Source: Pararhodonellum marinum
GTDB taxonomy: Bacteria > Bacteroidota > Bacteroidia > Cytophagales > Cyclobacteriaceae
Direction: 5' to 3'
Length of the DNA stretch: 64,000 nt
Assembly: GCF_015354735.1 (NCBI RefSeq)
Contig: NZ_JACEFJ010000011.1
Coordinates: 116,363-180,362 of the forward strand
The translations under genes and the position numbers were made by a program. Below, one piece after another: positions 26,156 to 35,398 of this stretch. The notes below the pieces were generated by a model. It did not search any database. It saw only the letters and a list, made by a program, of their open reading frames with translations, and was not told the DNA's origin. How positions within the stretch are numbered: position 1 is the first letter of the stretch; every line of letters begins with the position of its first letter.

Positions 26156-27769
26156 ATGCATATACACAGGTTTAATTTGTCCTATATGGTTTTTAGCCAT
26201 ATCAAAGCCATTTGTAAAGCGCTTTTTTGGTTGTGCTTTTTTTTGGGATTGCCTCCAAGTTTGGTTCAGGCACAGGACCGTGCTATGATTGACAGTTTAT
26301 TGGTCGAACTTTCCAAAAGCCAAAAGGACACCAACAGGGTTTGGCTGCTTCGGGATATTGCCTACTACCACATGGATACGGATTTGGATTCGACCATTCA
26401 TTATGGACAGGCGGGCTTTAATCTGGCCAAGGAGCTAGGTTTCGAAAAGGGTCAGATTTGGTCTATCTATCAAAAAGCCCTGGCTTTAGAGTTTCAGGAC
26501 AAATTTGAGGAGGCCATGAAGCATCTTGAATTTGCCTTCGACCTGGCAGAAGCTGCAGAAGATACCATCAGCATGGCCAAACTGAAGAATGCCATGGGTG
26601 TGGCTTACTATTATCAGACCAATTTCGAAAAAGCCCTTCCCCACTACCATGCCGCCCTGGATCTCAGTGAAAGATCCAACTACCTGGAAGGTGCTGCCCA
26701 TGCCTTGAACAATCTGGGGGTGATCTACCGCTACCGGAGAAATTTCCAAAAGGCCTTGGATACCTATGAAAAGTCCTTGCAAATCAAGGCTGACCTGCAG
26801 GATACCATCGCCCTGATCAATTCCCATCATAACCTGGGCTTACTTTATTCCTACACCCAGAATTTTGAGAAAAGCCTTCAGCAGTTTTCAATCGCCCAAA
26901 AATTGTCCGAAGACATGGCTTATGACAGAGACATGGCCGAAGTCAATGTAGGCTTGGGAGTGGCCCTGTATCATCTGGGCGAATTTGATGAAGCCTATGA
27001 GAGGCTGAAAGCAGGTTATGAAAACCTTATGAATGACAAAATACATGAAAAAGCAGCTGCTTTGGCTTACCTGGGTATGCTGGAAATCAAATCCGGAAAA
27101 TCTGAGGAAGGACTGAAAAAGCTCACCGCTGCCCATAAAATGGTCGAAAATTCTGAGCGGTTGGAACTGCGAAAGCAAGTGGTCAAGGAACTTGCCAATG
27201 CATACGAATTTTTAGGTGAACCGGAAGCAGCCATTCAGTCCTGGAAAAGTTACAACCTCCTCCATGACAGCATCAACAACGAACAAAAGCATTGGGCCTT
27301 TGAGGAAATGCAGGCCCGGTTTGAAGCCATAGAGAAAGACAAACAAATCATGTCCCAGGAAGCTGCCATAGCCAAAGAAAAATCCCAAAACACCAAACTC
27401 ATGGTCGTTCTCGTCACACTGTTTTTGCTTTCGATCGGGGCAGGTTATTATTGGTTGCAAAGGTGGAAAAAGACCACCGCTTTTCAAAAAACCTTAGCGG
27501 CCAACGGCAAAGTCCTGAATGACAGGATCGCCCGACAACGCAATGGAAAAACCATTGATTTTGAGCAGATCAACCGGCAACTTATCGCCCCGCTCACCAA
27601 AAGGGAAAGTGAAATCATCCAACTGGTGGAAAAGGGCCATACCAATCATGAAATTGCAGACATATTGTTTGTCAGTGAAAACACAATCAAAACCCATCTG
27701 AAAAACATCTTCTCCAAAACCCACGCCCAAAACCGAACCGATTTGCTGCATAAGCTTAGGAGTTATTGA
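26156..27769 (+). CDS. TPR-repeat membrane regulator with LuxR-type HTH
   Basis: The 537-residue protein begins with a hydrophobic signal or anchor (ending 'PSLVQAQ', about residue 40). It continues with a long array of tetratricopeptide repeats (about residues 60-390, for example 'AAHALNNLGVIYRYRRNFQK') and then one membrane helix near residues 413-433. It ends in a cytoplasmic LuxR helix-turn-helix ('LTKRESEIIQLVEKGHTNHE' to the end). Such proteins, common in Bacteroidota, are presumed to sense a periplasmic signal through the TPRs and bind DNA from the membrane. No target gene is obvious because both sides are non-coding repeats. A second ATG at 26186 is possible. Confidence 0.85.
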   Translation: MHIHRFNLSYMVFSHIKAICKALFWLCFFLGLPPSLVQAQDRAMIDSLLVELSKSQKDTNRVWLLRDIAYYHMDTDLDSTIHYGQAGFNLAKELGFEKGQIWSIYQKALALEFQDKFEEAMKHLEFAFDLAEAAEDTISMAKLKNAMGVAYYYQTNFEKALPHYHAALDLSERSNYLEGAAHALNNLGVIYRYRRNFQKALDTYEKSLQIKADLQDTIALINSHHNLGLLYSYTQNFEKSLQQFSIAQKLSEDMAYDRDMAEVNVGLGVALYHLGEFDEAYERLKAGYENLMNDKIHEKAAALAYLGMLEIKSGKSEEGLKKLTAAHKMVENSERLELRKQVVKELANAYEFLGEPEAAIQSWKSYNLLHDSINNEQKHWAFEEMQARFEAIEKDKQIMSQEAAIAKEKSQNTKLMVVLVTLFLLSIGAGYYWLQRWKKTTAFQKTLAANGKVLNDRIARQRNGKTIDFEQINRQLIAPLTKRESEIIQLVEKGHTNHEIADILFVSENTIKTHLKNIFSKTHAQNRTDLLHKLRSY

Positions 27770-28735
27770 TTGACGGAAGACGGATGTTGGATGACGGATG
27801 ATAAAATGGTAAGAAGTGAAAGGTAAGAGGTGGTAGGTGGGATGGGATTTAAATGGTAAAAATTGTGAGTTTGAAGCTAGAAGCTCAAAGCTGAAAGTTT
27901 CTTATCTCGTAACTCTTTCATAATTCATTATTCATCATTCTAAATTCATAATTCAAAACCAGTAACTCCCAATTCATCATTCAAAATTTATAATTCCTTC
28001 AGGATTAGCTGAAAGTAGAGAGGATTTGACAGATGTCGGATGACGGATGTCGGATGATAAAATGGTAAGAAGTGATAGGTAAGGGGTGGTAGGTGGGATG
28101 GGATTTAAATGGTAAAAATTGTGAGTTTGAAGCTAGAAGCTCAAAGCTGAAAGCTGAAAGTTTCTTATCTCGTAACTCTTTCATAATTCATTATTCATCA
28201 TTCTAAATTCATAATTCAAAACCAGTAACTCCCAATTCATCATTCAAAATTTATAATTCCTTCAGGATAAGTTGAAAGTAGAGAGGACTTGACAGATGTC
28301 GGATGTCGGATGTCGGATGATAAAATGGTAAGAAGTAAAAGGTAAGGGGTGGTAGATGGGATGTAATCTGAGTCAAACAAAATCCATTGAGAAATCCCGG
28401 AGGCCTGTCTACCGACTAGGTAGAGATTTAATACCGAGAGGTTATTAGCCCCGGGTGGCAACCCGGGTAGTATGGAAAGCCTATGGAATAAAACCCTGAA
28501 GGGGTTTAAAGGATAGGGACAAGGCTCGAATCTCGAAAAAAATCTGTGAAAATCTGTGTAATCTGTGAGAGAAAATCAGATCCGAGAAACCTGTGAGCAA
28601 ATATACCTAGCTCTACTCCCATTCATCCAAAAAAAATCTGTGAGAATCTGTGAAATCTGTGCGCAAAAAAAATTGCCACCCTTGAGAAAAAAAAACTTAT
28701 AAAACCACATCAATTAATACCATCATACCAAAAAA
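27770..28735. repeat. repeat-rich non-coding interval with 256-base tandem duplication
   Basis: No supported gene. A segment beginning gatgggatttaaatgg at 27841 recurs at 28097, giving a tandem duplication of period about 256. A third partial copy begins near 28270. The units contain tgtcggatgacgga words, 'aagctcaaagctgaaag' and 'ataattcattattcatcatt'. The interval then holds a REP-like element and, near 28.5-28.66 kb, several 'aatctgtg' repeats. Confidence 0.65.
28368..28510. repeat. REP-like element, copy 2
   Basis: This is nearly identical to the element at 25206-25349, including 'cccggaggcctgtctaccga' and a perfect 'cccgggtggcaacccggg' palindrome. The upstream 'ggtaaggggtggtag' context is also shared, so a larger unit has been copied. 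Confidence 0.6.
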
Positions 28736-28753
28736 ATCACCCTTTTGGGTGAT
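28736..28753. repeat. perfect 7-bp hairpin atcaccc-tttt-gggtgat
   Basis: A short perfect stem-loop 60 bases before the cytochrome gene. The run of A on its left would make it a terminator for minus-strand transcription, yet no minus-strand gene enters it. It could equally be an operator or leader hairpin. Confidence 0.35.
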
Positions 28754-28815
28754 CTCTAAAATATGGAATAATCGGAAATTGCTGCTTCAAAACAAGCTAA
28801 ATCCTGACCGTTCCT

Positions 28816-29799
28816 ATGAAAAAAATCCTCAAAATCCTTGCCTATGTGTTCACTGCCCTGTTGGTGGTCATTGTGGTCGCGGTAGCCTATATATCCCTTG
28901 CTCTTCCCAATGTGGGGCCTGCCGATCCGGAATACAAAGTGGAAATAACCCCAGAGAAAGTTGCCCACGGAAAATACATGGCTTACCATGTGATGCAATG
29001 TGTGGACTGCCACTCCGTGAGGGATTTCAGTATCTTCAGTGGACCACCCATTGCCAGTACCCTGACCGCTGGCGGAGAAATCTTTGACCATTCCATGGGA
29101 TTTCCGGGGGTTTTTGTGTCCCCCAATATCACGCCCTATGGCATTGGGGACTGGACCGATGGAGAATTGCTGCGATTGATTACCACCGGAGTAAAAAAAG
29201 ACGGAGATCCCATCTTTCCTGTCATGCCTTACCACAATTTCGGAAAACTGGACCTGGAGGATGTGGAAGCCGTCATTGCCTACATCAGGTCACTTGAACC
29301 CGTGGAAACCAATCATCCTAAATCCAAGGCCGATTTTCCAATTAACCTGATCATGAGAACCTTACCGGCTAAACCCTCCTTTACCACCAAACCCAGTCCC
29401 ATCGATCAAGTTGCCTATGGAGCATACCTTGTAACCGCAAGTTCCTGCGGAGAATGCCACACCAAATTTGAGAACGGTGAATTTGTGGGTGAATTTTTGG
29501 CAGGAGGAAGGGAATTCCTCTTTCCGGATGGCAGTTTACTGACTTCTCCCAACCTCACCCCTCATGAAAGCGGGTTGAAAAACTGGACCAAAGACATGTT
29601 TGTACAGCGATTCAAAATGTACCAAAACCATGAGGAATTGACTCCCGTCAAACCTGGTGAATTCCAAACTATCATGCCCTGGTTCATGTATTCCGGCATG
29701 ACCGAACAGGATCTTGAAGCCATATACACCTATATCATGACATTGGATCCTGTAGAAAACTACATAGAAAAATTCAAGCCTGCGGTAAGCATGCGGTAA
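28816..29799 (+). CDS. membrane-anchored diheme cytochrome c
   Basis: The 327-residue protein has an N-terminal membrane anchor (residues 7-29) and two CXXCH heme sites: C62VDCH66 and C211GECH215. Each half has the layout of a class I cytochrome c domain, with probable axial methionines in 'PVMPYHNFG' and 'IMPWFMYSG'. The overall form resembles cytochrome subunits of membrane alcohol or sugar dehydrogenases, but no dehydrogenase gene is adjacent. It should transfer electrons in the periplasm. It is a single gene with a terminator directly after it. Confidence 0.85.
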   Translation: MKKILKILAYVFTALLVVIVVAVAYISLALPNVGPADPEYKVEITPEKVAHGKYMAYHVMQCVDCHSVRDFSIFSGPPIASTLTAGGEIFDHSMGFPGVFVSPNITPYGIGDWTDGELLRLITTGVKKDGDPIFPVMPYHNFGKLDLEDVEAVIAYIRSLEPVETNHPKSKADFPINLIMRTLPAKPSFTTKPSPIDQVAYGAYLVTASSCGECHTKFENGEFVGEFLAGGREFLFPDGSLLTSPNLTPHESGLKNWTKDMFVQRFKMYQNHEELTPVKPGEFQTIMPWFMYSGMTEQDLEAIYTYIMTLDPVENYIEKFKPAVSMR

Positions 29800-29823
29800 A
29801 AAATCAGTCGAATGAGTATGATA

Positions 29824-29860
29824 AGGGCTACCCATTTGAGGTAGCCCTATTTTTATTTTA
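29824..29860. terminator. bidirectional rho-independent terminator
   Basis: The stem agggctacc / ggtagccct (29824-29832 with 29840-29848) has a 7-base loop and is followed by a T-rich run. It sits between the convergent cytochrome c and HPF genes. Confidence 0.8.
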
Positions 29861-30161
29861 CCTTTTGGAGCTGTCTGATGTTCTTATCTGTGACGGATTT
29901 GAGCAAGGATATCCAGTTGTCGCCCTTATCTTCAGCAAAGACTCCAGGCCCAGGTATGGCTACCCGCATACCTACAATATGCATGGCCGCATTCCCTTGA
30001 CCTTCATTTTTAAAATAAACATCCACGGCATTGATTTCGCGGGTAAACCTTGAAAGTTTATCAATGCAAGACCTGATCTCTGACTGAACGTGGGTGCTGA
30101 GTTCATCCTCAACAGATTGGACGTCTATTTTGATCCCCTGGTAATTTTCGGTATAGTTCAT
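29853..30161 (-). CDS. HPF/RaiA-family ribosome-associated protein
   Basis: The 102-residue protein has the beta-alpha-beta-beta-beta-alpha pattern of HPF/YfiA: an N-terminal strand ('IKIDVQSVE'), a helix with 'SEIRSCIDKLSRF', strands 'INAVDVYFKNEG' and 'MRVAIPGPGVFAED', and the final helix 'WISLLKSVTDKNIRQLQKV'. It is the short form without a dimerisation domain. Such proteins bind the small ribosomal subunit in stress or stationary phase. Its start is 128 bases from the divergent eRF1-like gene, so the two may share a control region. Confidence 0.82.
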   Translation of the reverse strand: MNYTENYQGIKIDVQSVEDELSTHVQSEIRSCIDKLSRFTREINAVDVYFKNEGQGNAAMHIVGMRVAIPGPGVFAEDKGDNWISLLKSVTDKNIRQLQKVK

Positions 30162-30289
30162 AAATTTAATTTTTTCAATATAAACCTCATATTATTTAAG
30201 TAAAAGGTATAATTTTTGTAATTTTAGATCTATTAAATTAAATCATTCAATTACAAATTTACTATTATAATTTTCTAAACCTTCTAAAC

Positions 30290-31459
30290 ATGAAATTATT
30301 CAGCCTAGATGAGTTTCTAAAACTCACCCAAAAAACCGGTAATCCATTTATATCCATTTACACGCCCACCCATAGGCAAAGCACCAACGGCTACCAAGCG
30401 GACAAAACCCATTTTAAAAATCAGCTTGCCAAAGCCGAAAAAGGTTTGGCAGAGGAATATGATATGGATGAGGATGAGATCAAAAAGATCACACAGCCCG
30501 CCAGAATCATACTGGATGATTATGACTTCTGGAAATACAATTCTGATATGCTTGCTTGCTTTTTGAACGATGGAGAGATGGAGATTTTTCAGCTTCCTGT
30601 TCATATCGAAGACAGCACTTGTTTCATTGGCACCAAACCTTTTTTGCTTCCGATGATTCCCGAGCTCAATGATGACGGACACTATTTTTTGCTTTTGCTT
30701 AATTTGGACCAAATCAGGCTGTATGAAGTAACCCGTAGCATCATTCAGGAAGTAACCATTGATCCTGAAGCGGTGGCTGTTTCATTCACAGGCGAAATGG
30801 AGGAAATGGAGAATCAGTCCCACTTGCATGCACAGGGTAGGGTAGGCAATGCAGGAGCCATGTACCACGGGCATGGAGACGGTTCGGACGAGGAGAAAAA
30901 ATCAGATATTCTTAATTATTTCCACAGAATGACCAATATGTTGGAGCCCATCCTTTATAAAAATCCACTGCCACTTTACCTGGCCGGCGTGGAATACCTG
31001 GGTCCCATTTTCAGGCAAGCCAGCAAATACAACCACTTGCAAGAAGGAATGGTTACGGGAGCATATTCAGAGAAAGACATGCAGGAACTTCACCAAAAAT
31101 CATGGGAATTGGCAGAACCGTACTTTAGACAGGAAAGGCTGGCACGTAAAGAAGTTTTTGGTGCTAAAAAAGCCAAAAATCTAGCCATCAGCAATGACAA
31201 CCACAAACTGATTTTGGCAGCATTGACAGGTGGAGTCGACACCCTTCTTGTCAATGAGAAACATGAGCATCTCTGGGGTAAATATGATCCTGAAACCCAC
31301 AAAATTCACTTGAGCGATTCCAGACAAAACGGCAACCATTGCCTCATTGACGAAGCAGCTACTAAAGTAAAGGAATTCAAAGGAAAAGTTTATCTGGTAG
31401 CACCCGAAGACATGCCGGAAGACACCCAGATTGCAGGTACACTTCGGTATGCGCTATAA
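30290..31459 (+). CDS. bacterial archaeo-eukaryotic release-factor family protein (baeRF)
   Basis: The 389-residue protein resembles the bacterial eRF1-like (baeRF, probably type 7) family. It has an N-terminal domain ('GNPFISIYTPTHRQSTNGYQ'), a middle domain and a C-terminal eRF1-3/L7Ae-like domain ('AALTGGVDTLLVNEKHEHLW'). True eRF1 carries a GGQ loop in the middle domain; here the corresponding loop reads 'GAMYHGHGDGSDEEKKSD', so peptide release by the standard mechanism is unlikely. The family is thought to act at ribosomes under stress. It is divergent from an HPF gene, which supports a ribosome-linked role. The exact subfamily is not certain. Confidence 0.7.
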   Translation: MKLFSLDEFLKLTQKTGNPFISIYTPTHRQSTNGYQADKTHFKNQLAKAEKGLAEEYDMDEDEIKKITQPARIILDDYDFWKYNSDMLACFLNDGEMEIFQLPVHIEDSTCFIGTKPFLLPMIPELNDDGHYFLLLLNLDQIRLYEVTRSIIQEVTIDPEAVAVSFTGEMEEMENQSHLHAQGRVGNAGAMYHGHGDGSDEEKKSDILNYFHRMTNMLEPILYKNPLPLYLAGVEYLGPIFRQASKYNHLQEGMVTGAYSEKDMQELHQKSWELAEPYFRQERLARKEVFGAKKAKNLAISNDNHKLILAALTGGVDTLLVNEKHEHLWGKYDPETHKIHLSDSRQNGNHCLIDEAATKVKEFKGKVYLVAPEDMPEDTQIAGTLRYAL

Positions 31460-31521
31460 AAACCCGATTTGTGATTTAGGATTGCTATACCGGGCTTGAA
31501 TTAAGGTTTCCCAAGACAAGA

Positions 31522-31557
31522 AAAAGGCTGCCAAATTTGAATTAGGCAGCCTTTTTC
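31522..31557. terminator. bidirectional rho-independent terminator
   Basis: The stem aaaggctgcc / ggcagccttt is flanked by A and T runs, so it works for both the baeRF gene and the convergent metalloprotease gene. Confidence 0.85.
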
Positions 31558-31576
31558 TTTGCATTCAAGTTAAGTT

Positions 31577-34162
31577 TTATTTTATCTCTTTTAAGGTATT
31601 CTCTACCAGCAAGGCCAAGTGTTCCTTGTGGGCTTTACTCGATAGATTCCCAGAAGGATTTCCTGCCTTTCTTTTGATGTAATTCAGGTTCTGAAGGGCG
31701 GCAGATTTGGCCAGATGACCGTATCGGTTGCTGTATGACCCCATGAGCATGGATTGTAGCATGTTCACATATTCCAGCTGAAGATTCTGACGAAAAGTAT
31801 TGACGTTGCCATTGATATCGGCATCGACGATTGCTTTGGTAAGGTCATTCATGTAAGTCGCCAGATTATATTCATTGCCATACAATTCGGTATCTACCAT
31901 CCTTTGCAGCGTGTTGTAGTGCAACAGGTGGCTGAGTACGTTCCGCTGGGCATTCAACACCTGCTGGTGAATCTTTGGATCCTCCGGCCCACTGAAGAAA
32001 TTAAAACCTCTTCTTTGCCGCGCCAAATGATTGGCCAATCCTTCAGGAATGTCATAGGCATTGGGAGCAAACATGTATTTGGAAAGTGCCGACATGGCTC
32101 TTTTTTGGTCCTTGAGGCTAACAGGAGTAAACGGTTGGGTAGCCCCCTCCTGACCTGCCATGGCCCTATCCACATACACCCCTGCGATAAATCTGGACAT
32201 TACGCCCCCAGCCGTAGCATATTGCCCCATCAGGACGTTGTAGGCTTGTGTAAGCTCTTGGTAGGACTCTCCCTCTTTGGTATATTTTTCCTGCAGTCCT
32301 CCCATCAATTTCTTGATGGTTTCCATCATATGGACGGAGTACTTGATTTGGTCGTTGGAAAGATCACCGATCATTACCCGCGGGTCTATGGCCTTTCCAG
32401 GCGAACGCATGTCATCCGCATCATTTCCGAAGGCCAATTCAGGACGGGTAGAAAGAGCCAGGATTTTTTCCAGCTCTTCTTCGGAAGAAACCGGCGCATA
32501 TCCAGCTTGAATCGCCCAGATATCATAAGGTCCCACCTTGGTGGAAAAATAATGGCCTTGTTTGTCTTTTTCAGCTGCAAGATTAATGGACAAATAGTCC
32601 ATCACAGATCCTGACAGGGCTTTGCCCTGTATAAAGTCCTTGTCCCACAATTCTTCCGGAGAGAAAAGCTGAGAAGCTTTCATGTTGTGATTAAGCCCCA
32701 AGGTGTGCCCTACTTCATGCATCAACAGTTCTGCCATGGCCTCCTGTTTCATCCCTTCCATTTCAAATTCATCAGCCCCGTTGGCTCTCAAAAAGGCCTG
32801 TCCAAAAATCATGTTGTGTTGAAGGTGCGTACCGGCAATGCAATAATGCCCCTCATGCATGTTCATGGCCATGTCACCCTCCATGACTTCGTCTCCGAAT
32901 AACCTCTCATAGACCACCCTGTTGGAATGGTAAACGAACTCCAACATGATGTCAGCGCCTAAAATCTGACCGGTACGGGGATTTACAAAACTAGGTCCAT
33001 AGCCGCCAAAAGGAGGATTTGGTGAACTGGTCCACCTCAAAACATTGTATTGGATGTCACCGGCATCCCAGTCCGCATCATCAGGCTGCTGTTTGACCAC
33101 CACCGCATTTTTAAATCCAGCAGCTTCAAAGGCCACATTCCATTCCATTACCGCATCTCTGATGGTTTGTCGCCATGCGGTAGGCGTTGTATTCTCTATC
33201 CACCATACGATGGGTTCTACAGGTTCGGAAATGTCTGCCTCGGGATTTTTTTTGCGTAGGTCCCATCGGTGGATCAGGTCCCTGAATGGGGTGGGACTGG
33301 TTGAAGTCATGTCAGTGACATTGGTGGTAAAATAACCCACTCTCGGATCATCAAACCTTGGTTCGTACCCATTATCTGGCACCTCTATGAGGCTGTGAAA
33401 TACCTTAACACTCACATTTCTCCCGTCCGTAACTGCGCTTGAACCTCCATTTACCACTGATGGAGAAGAATAAACATATTCTATGGCAAGATCGGTGTTT
33501 TTTTCATAGTTCCTGACAGCCAAGACCTTGGTCTTGTCACTGTCTAGGTTGCCCAGCTTAAATGCCATGGGAGATTGCATGGGATAGGAAGAAGGTTTCA
33601 CCTGTGTAAATGTTTCCTTTAGGAAAAGATTATCCGCTTTGATCAAAAGCAAACCCTTTTCTTCATCTTCAGCCTCTATTTTGGCACTTGCCATCACTCC
33701 ATGGCTGATATTGGCATTTGATGCACGGCTCAGCGGGTTTTGGGGATCAAAATAATGCGATACATTTTGTGTCACAAACTCGATCCGATTGAAATACCGC
33801 TCCACTTTGAATATTTTGTTGTCCCCGTAAGCACCCCTGAAAGTGGAAGCATCCACCACCCCGTCAGCAATCTGGCTGAAATAAATAAATTCTTTCCCGA
33901 TCTGATCTTTGGCAACCAGCATCTTGATTTCACCGGAAACGGTGTCTTGAAAAAAAGTAAAAAGACCTTCGAATTTTTTGTGGCCTTTGGTAAGGTCTTC
34001 TATTTTCTTTTTCTCACTTTTTTTCTCTGGGGCAGTTGTAACTACAGGTGTTTCAGCAGACTTTTTCTTCTTTTTTTGGGCCATGGCATCATTGCCTGAC
34101 ATGATGGTAACTGCAAAAATCAATGTCATTGACAACAAAAGGCATTTGGTCACTTTTATCAT
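31577..34162 (-). CDS. zinc-dependent metalloprotease with DUF5117 region
   Basis: The protein is about 861 residues from the ATG at 34162, which gives the signal peptide ending in 'SGNDAMAQ'; 15 further codons are open upstream. A lysine-rich linker (KKKKKSAE) follows. The DUF5117-type region ('KFEGLFTFFQDTVSGEIKML') leads into a gluzincin/metzincin-like catalytic part with HEVGHTLGLNH near residue 480, an extended HExxHxxGxxH zinc site. The C-terminal part contains 'PNAYDIPEGLANHLARQRRG'. It is a large exported protease of a type common in Bacteroidota; the substrate is unknown. It is a single-gene unit with a terminator at its end. Confidence 0.85.
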   Translation of the reverse strand: MIKVTKCLLLSMTLIFAVTIMSGNDAMAQKKKKKSAETPVVTTAPEKKSEKKKIEDLTKGHKKFEGLFTFFQDTVSGEIKMLVAKDQIGKEFIYFSQIADGVVDASTFRGAYGDNKIFKVERYFNRIEFVTQNVSHYFDPQNPLSRASNANISHGVMASAKIEAEDEEKGLLLIKADNLFLKETFTQVKPSSYPMQSPMAFKLGNLDSDKTKVLAVRNYEKNTDLAIEYVYSSPSVVNGGSSAVTDGRNVSVKVFHSLIEVPDNGYEPRFDDPRVGYFTTNVTDMTSTSPTPFRDLIHRWDLRKKNPEADISEPVEPIVWWIENTTPTAWRQTIRDAVMEWNVAFEAAGFKNAVVVKQQPDDADWDAGDIQYNVLRWTSSPNPPFGGYGPSFVNPRTGQILGADIMLEFVYHSNRVVYERLFGDEVMEGDMAMNMHEGHYCIAGTHLQHNMIFGQAFLRANGADEFEMEGMKQEAMAELLMHEVGHTLGLNHNMKASQLFSPEELWDKDFIQGKALSGSVMDYLSINLAAEKDKQGHYFSTKVGPYDIWAIQAGYAPVSSEEELEKILALSTRPELAFGNDADDMRSPGKAIDPRVMIGDLSNDQIKYSVHMMETIKKLMGGLQEKYTKEGESYQELTQAYNVLMGQYATAGGVMSRFIAGVYVDRAMAGQEGATQPFTPVSLKDQKRAMSALSKYMFAPNAYDIPEGLANHLARQRRGFNFFSGPEDPKIHQQVLNAQRNVLSHLLHYNTLQRMVDTELYGNEYNLATYMNDLTKAIVDADINGNVNTFRQNLQLEYVNMLQSMLMGSYSNRYGHLAKSAALQNLNYIKRKAGNPSGNLSSKAHKEHLALLVENTLKEIK

Positions 34163-34325
34163 TTTTTTAAGTTTAATATAGGCAAACAAATTACAAATTC
34201 TTTTCAAATTTCAATGAGTAGATAGGATTTATTCAAGGGTATAGGATAAAATTGTTCCCTCAGAAATATTGGATGATCTGTTAAAAAAATGTGCAATAGA
34301 TCAAAAAAATCCCAGGCGTCTATGA

Positions 34326-35165
34326 TTAATCCATCAATTCTGCCAGAGGTTTCTGAACTTGGCCGGAAGTATTTTTCAAAACCATAATTCCTATTCCCAA
34401 AAGGATAAACGGGATACTTAAAAGCTGTCCCATATTAAGTAACAAATCGGCTTCAAAATCAGATTGATCAATTTTGAGAAACTCGATGAAAAACCTGGCG
34501 ATAAATGTGCAAACCAAATACAAACCAAATAGAAATCCTTTCTTGTGTCGGTTTACCTTATCAAAGTATTGAAGAAAGAAGAAAAGCACTAGGTAAAAGA
34601 TGGCCTCATACAGCTGCCCTGGATGCCGTGGAATCATATCCACTTTGGCAAAAATAAATGCCCAAGGAACATCGGCGGGTTTCCCGATAATCTCCGAGTT
34701 CATCAAATTACCCAACCTGATACATGCCCCTGCCAAAGGGACCACCAATGCCATTTTATCCAAGAGCCACCACAAATCAATCTGCTCTTTCCGAGCGAAT
34801 ATGATCAACACCAGGATAACAGCTATTCCCCCTCCATGAGATGCCAATCCTCTAAACCCAACAAATTCAAAACGCGGATCGAAAGTAAAAGGAAGGATAA
34901 TTTCAAGTAGGTGATCAGAATAGTAATCCCAATCATAAAAAAAGCAGTGACCCAATCTCGCCCCAATGATGGTAGCAAAAATCACATACATGATCAGTCT
35001 TCCCAGTTGTTCATCTTGCAGGCCTGCTTTTTGGAAATGTTTTTTGAGGATAAAATAACTGGAAACAAACGCAATTAAGAAAAAAAGTGAGTACCAAGCC
35101 AATTGATAAAAACCCAAGTCAAGAATGATTTCATTTGGGTTCCAAAATATTTGATGGATCATCAT
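34326..35165 (-). CDS. lgt: prolipoprotein diacylglyceryl transferase
   Basis: The 279-residue inner-membrane enzyme transfers diacylglycerol to the lipobox cysteine of prolipoproteins, the first step in maturing the many lipoproteins encoded in this window. Recognisable family segments are 'GARLGHCFFYDWDYYSDHLL', 'GLASHGGGIAV', 'RLGNLMNSEIIGKP' and 'RHPGQLYEA', with about seven membrane helices. The reading frame starts with two methionines (35165 or 35162). It stands alone with non-coding gaps on both sides. Confidence 0.95.
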   Translation of the reverse strand: MMIHQIFWNPNEIILDLGFYQLAWYSLFFLIAFVSSYFILKKHFQKAGLQDEQLGRLIMYVIFATIIGARLGHCFFYDWDYYSDHLLEIILPFTFDPRFEFVGFRGLASHGGGIAVILVLIIFARKEQIDLWWLLDKMALVVPLAGACIRLGNLMNSEIIGKPADVPWAFIFAKVDMIPRHPGQLYEAIFYLVLFFFLQYFDKVNRHKKGFLFGLYLVCTFIARFFIEFLKIDQSDFEADLLLNMGQLLSIPFILLGIGIMVLKNTSGQVQKPLAELMD

Positions 35166-35362
35166 GAAGTTATAGGTGCTTTTAAATCTTAGTCTACTTC
35201 CAAACTTAAATCAACATGTACCGAGAATACTATTGGAGTGGTATACCCGCTAGGAAAAAATCTAAGAAATCTCCATATACGCTTCCTGCATTTTTTTTCA
35301 TTCCAATGATCTTTAGGGTGTCCTTTTTTAGTACCAATCCCTTTCTTCTGGGTCAGGGTAAA

Positions 35363-35390
35363 GAAAAAAACCCGGATTGGACTCCGGGCT
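35363..35390 (-). terminator. rho-independent terminator after DUF2911 gene
   Basis: On the minus strand cccgga / tccggg arms with a 6-base loop precede a run of seven T. It begins about 10 bases after the DUF2911 stop codon. Confidence 0.75.
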
Positions 35391-35398
35391 TTGAATTT

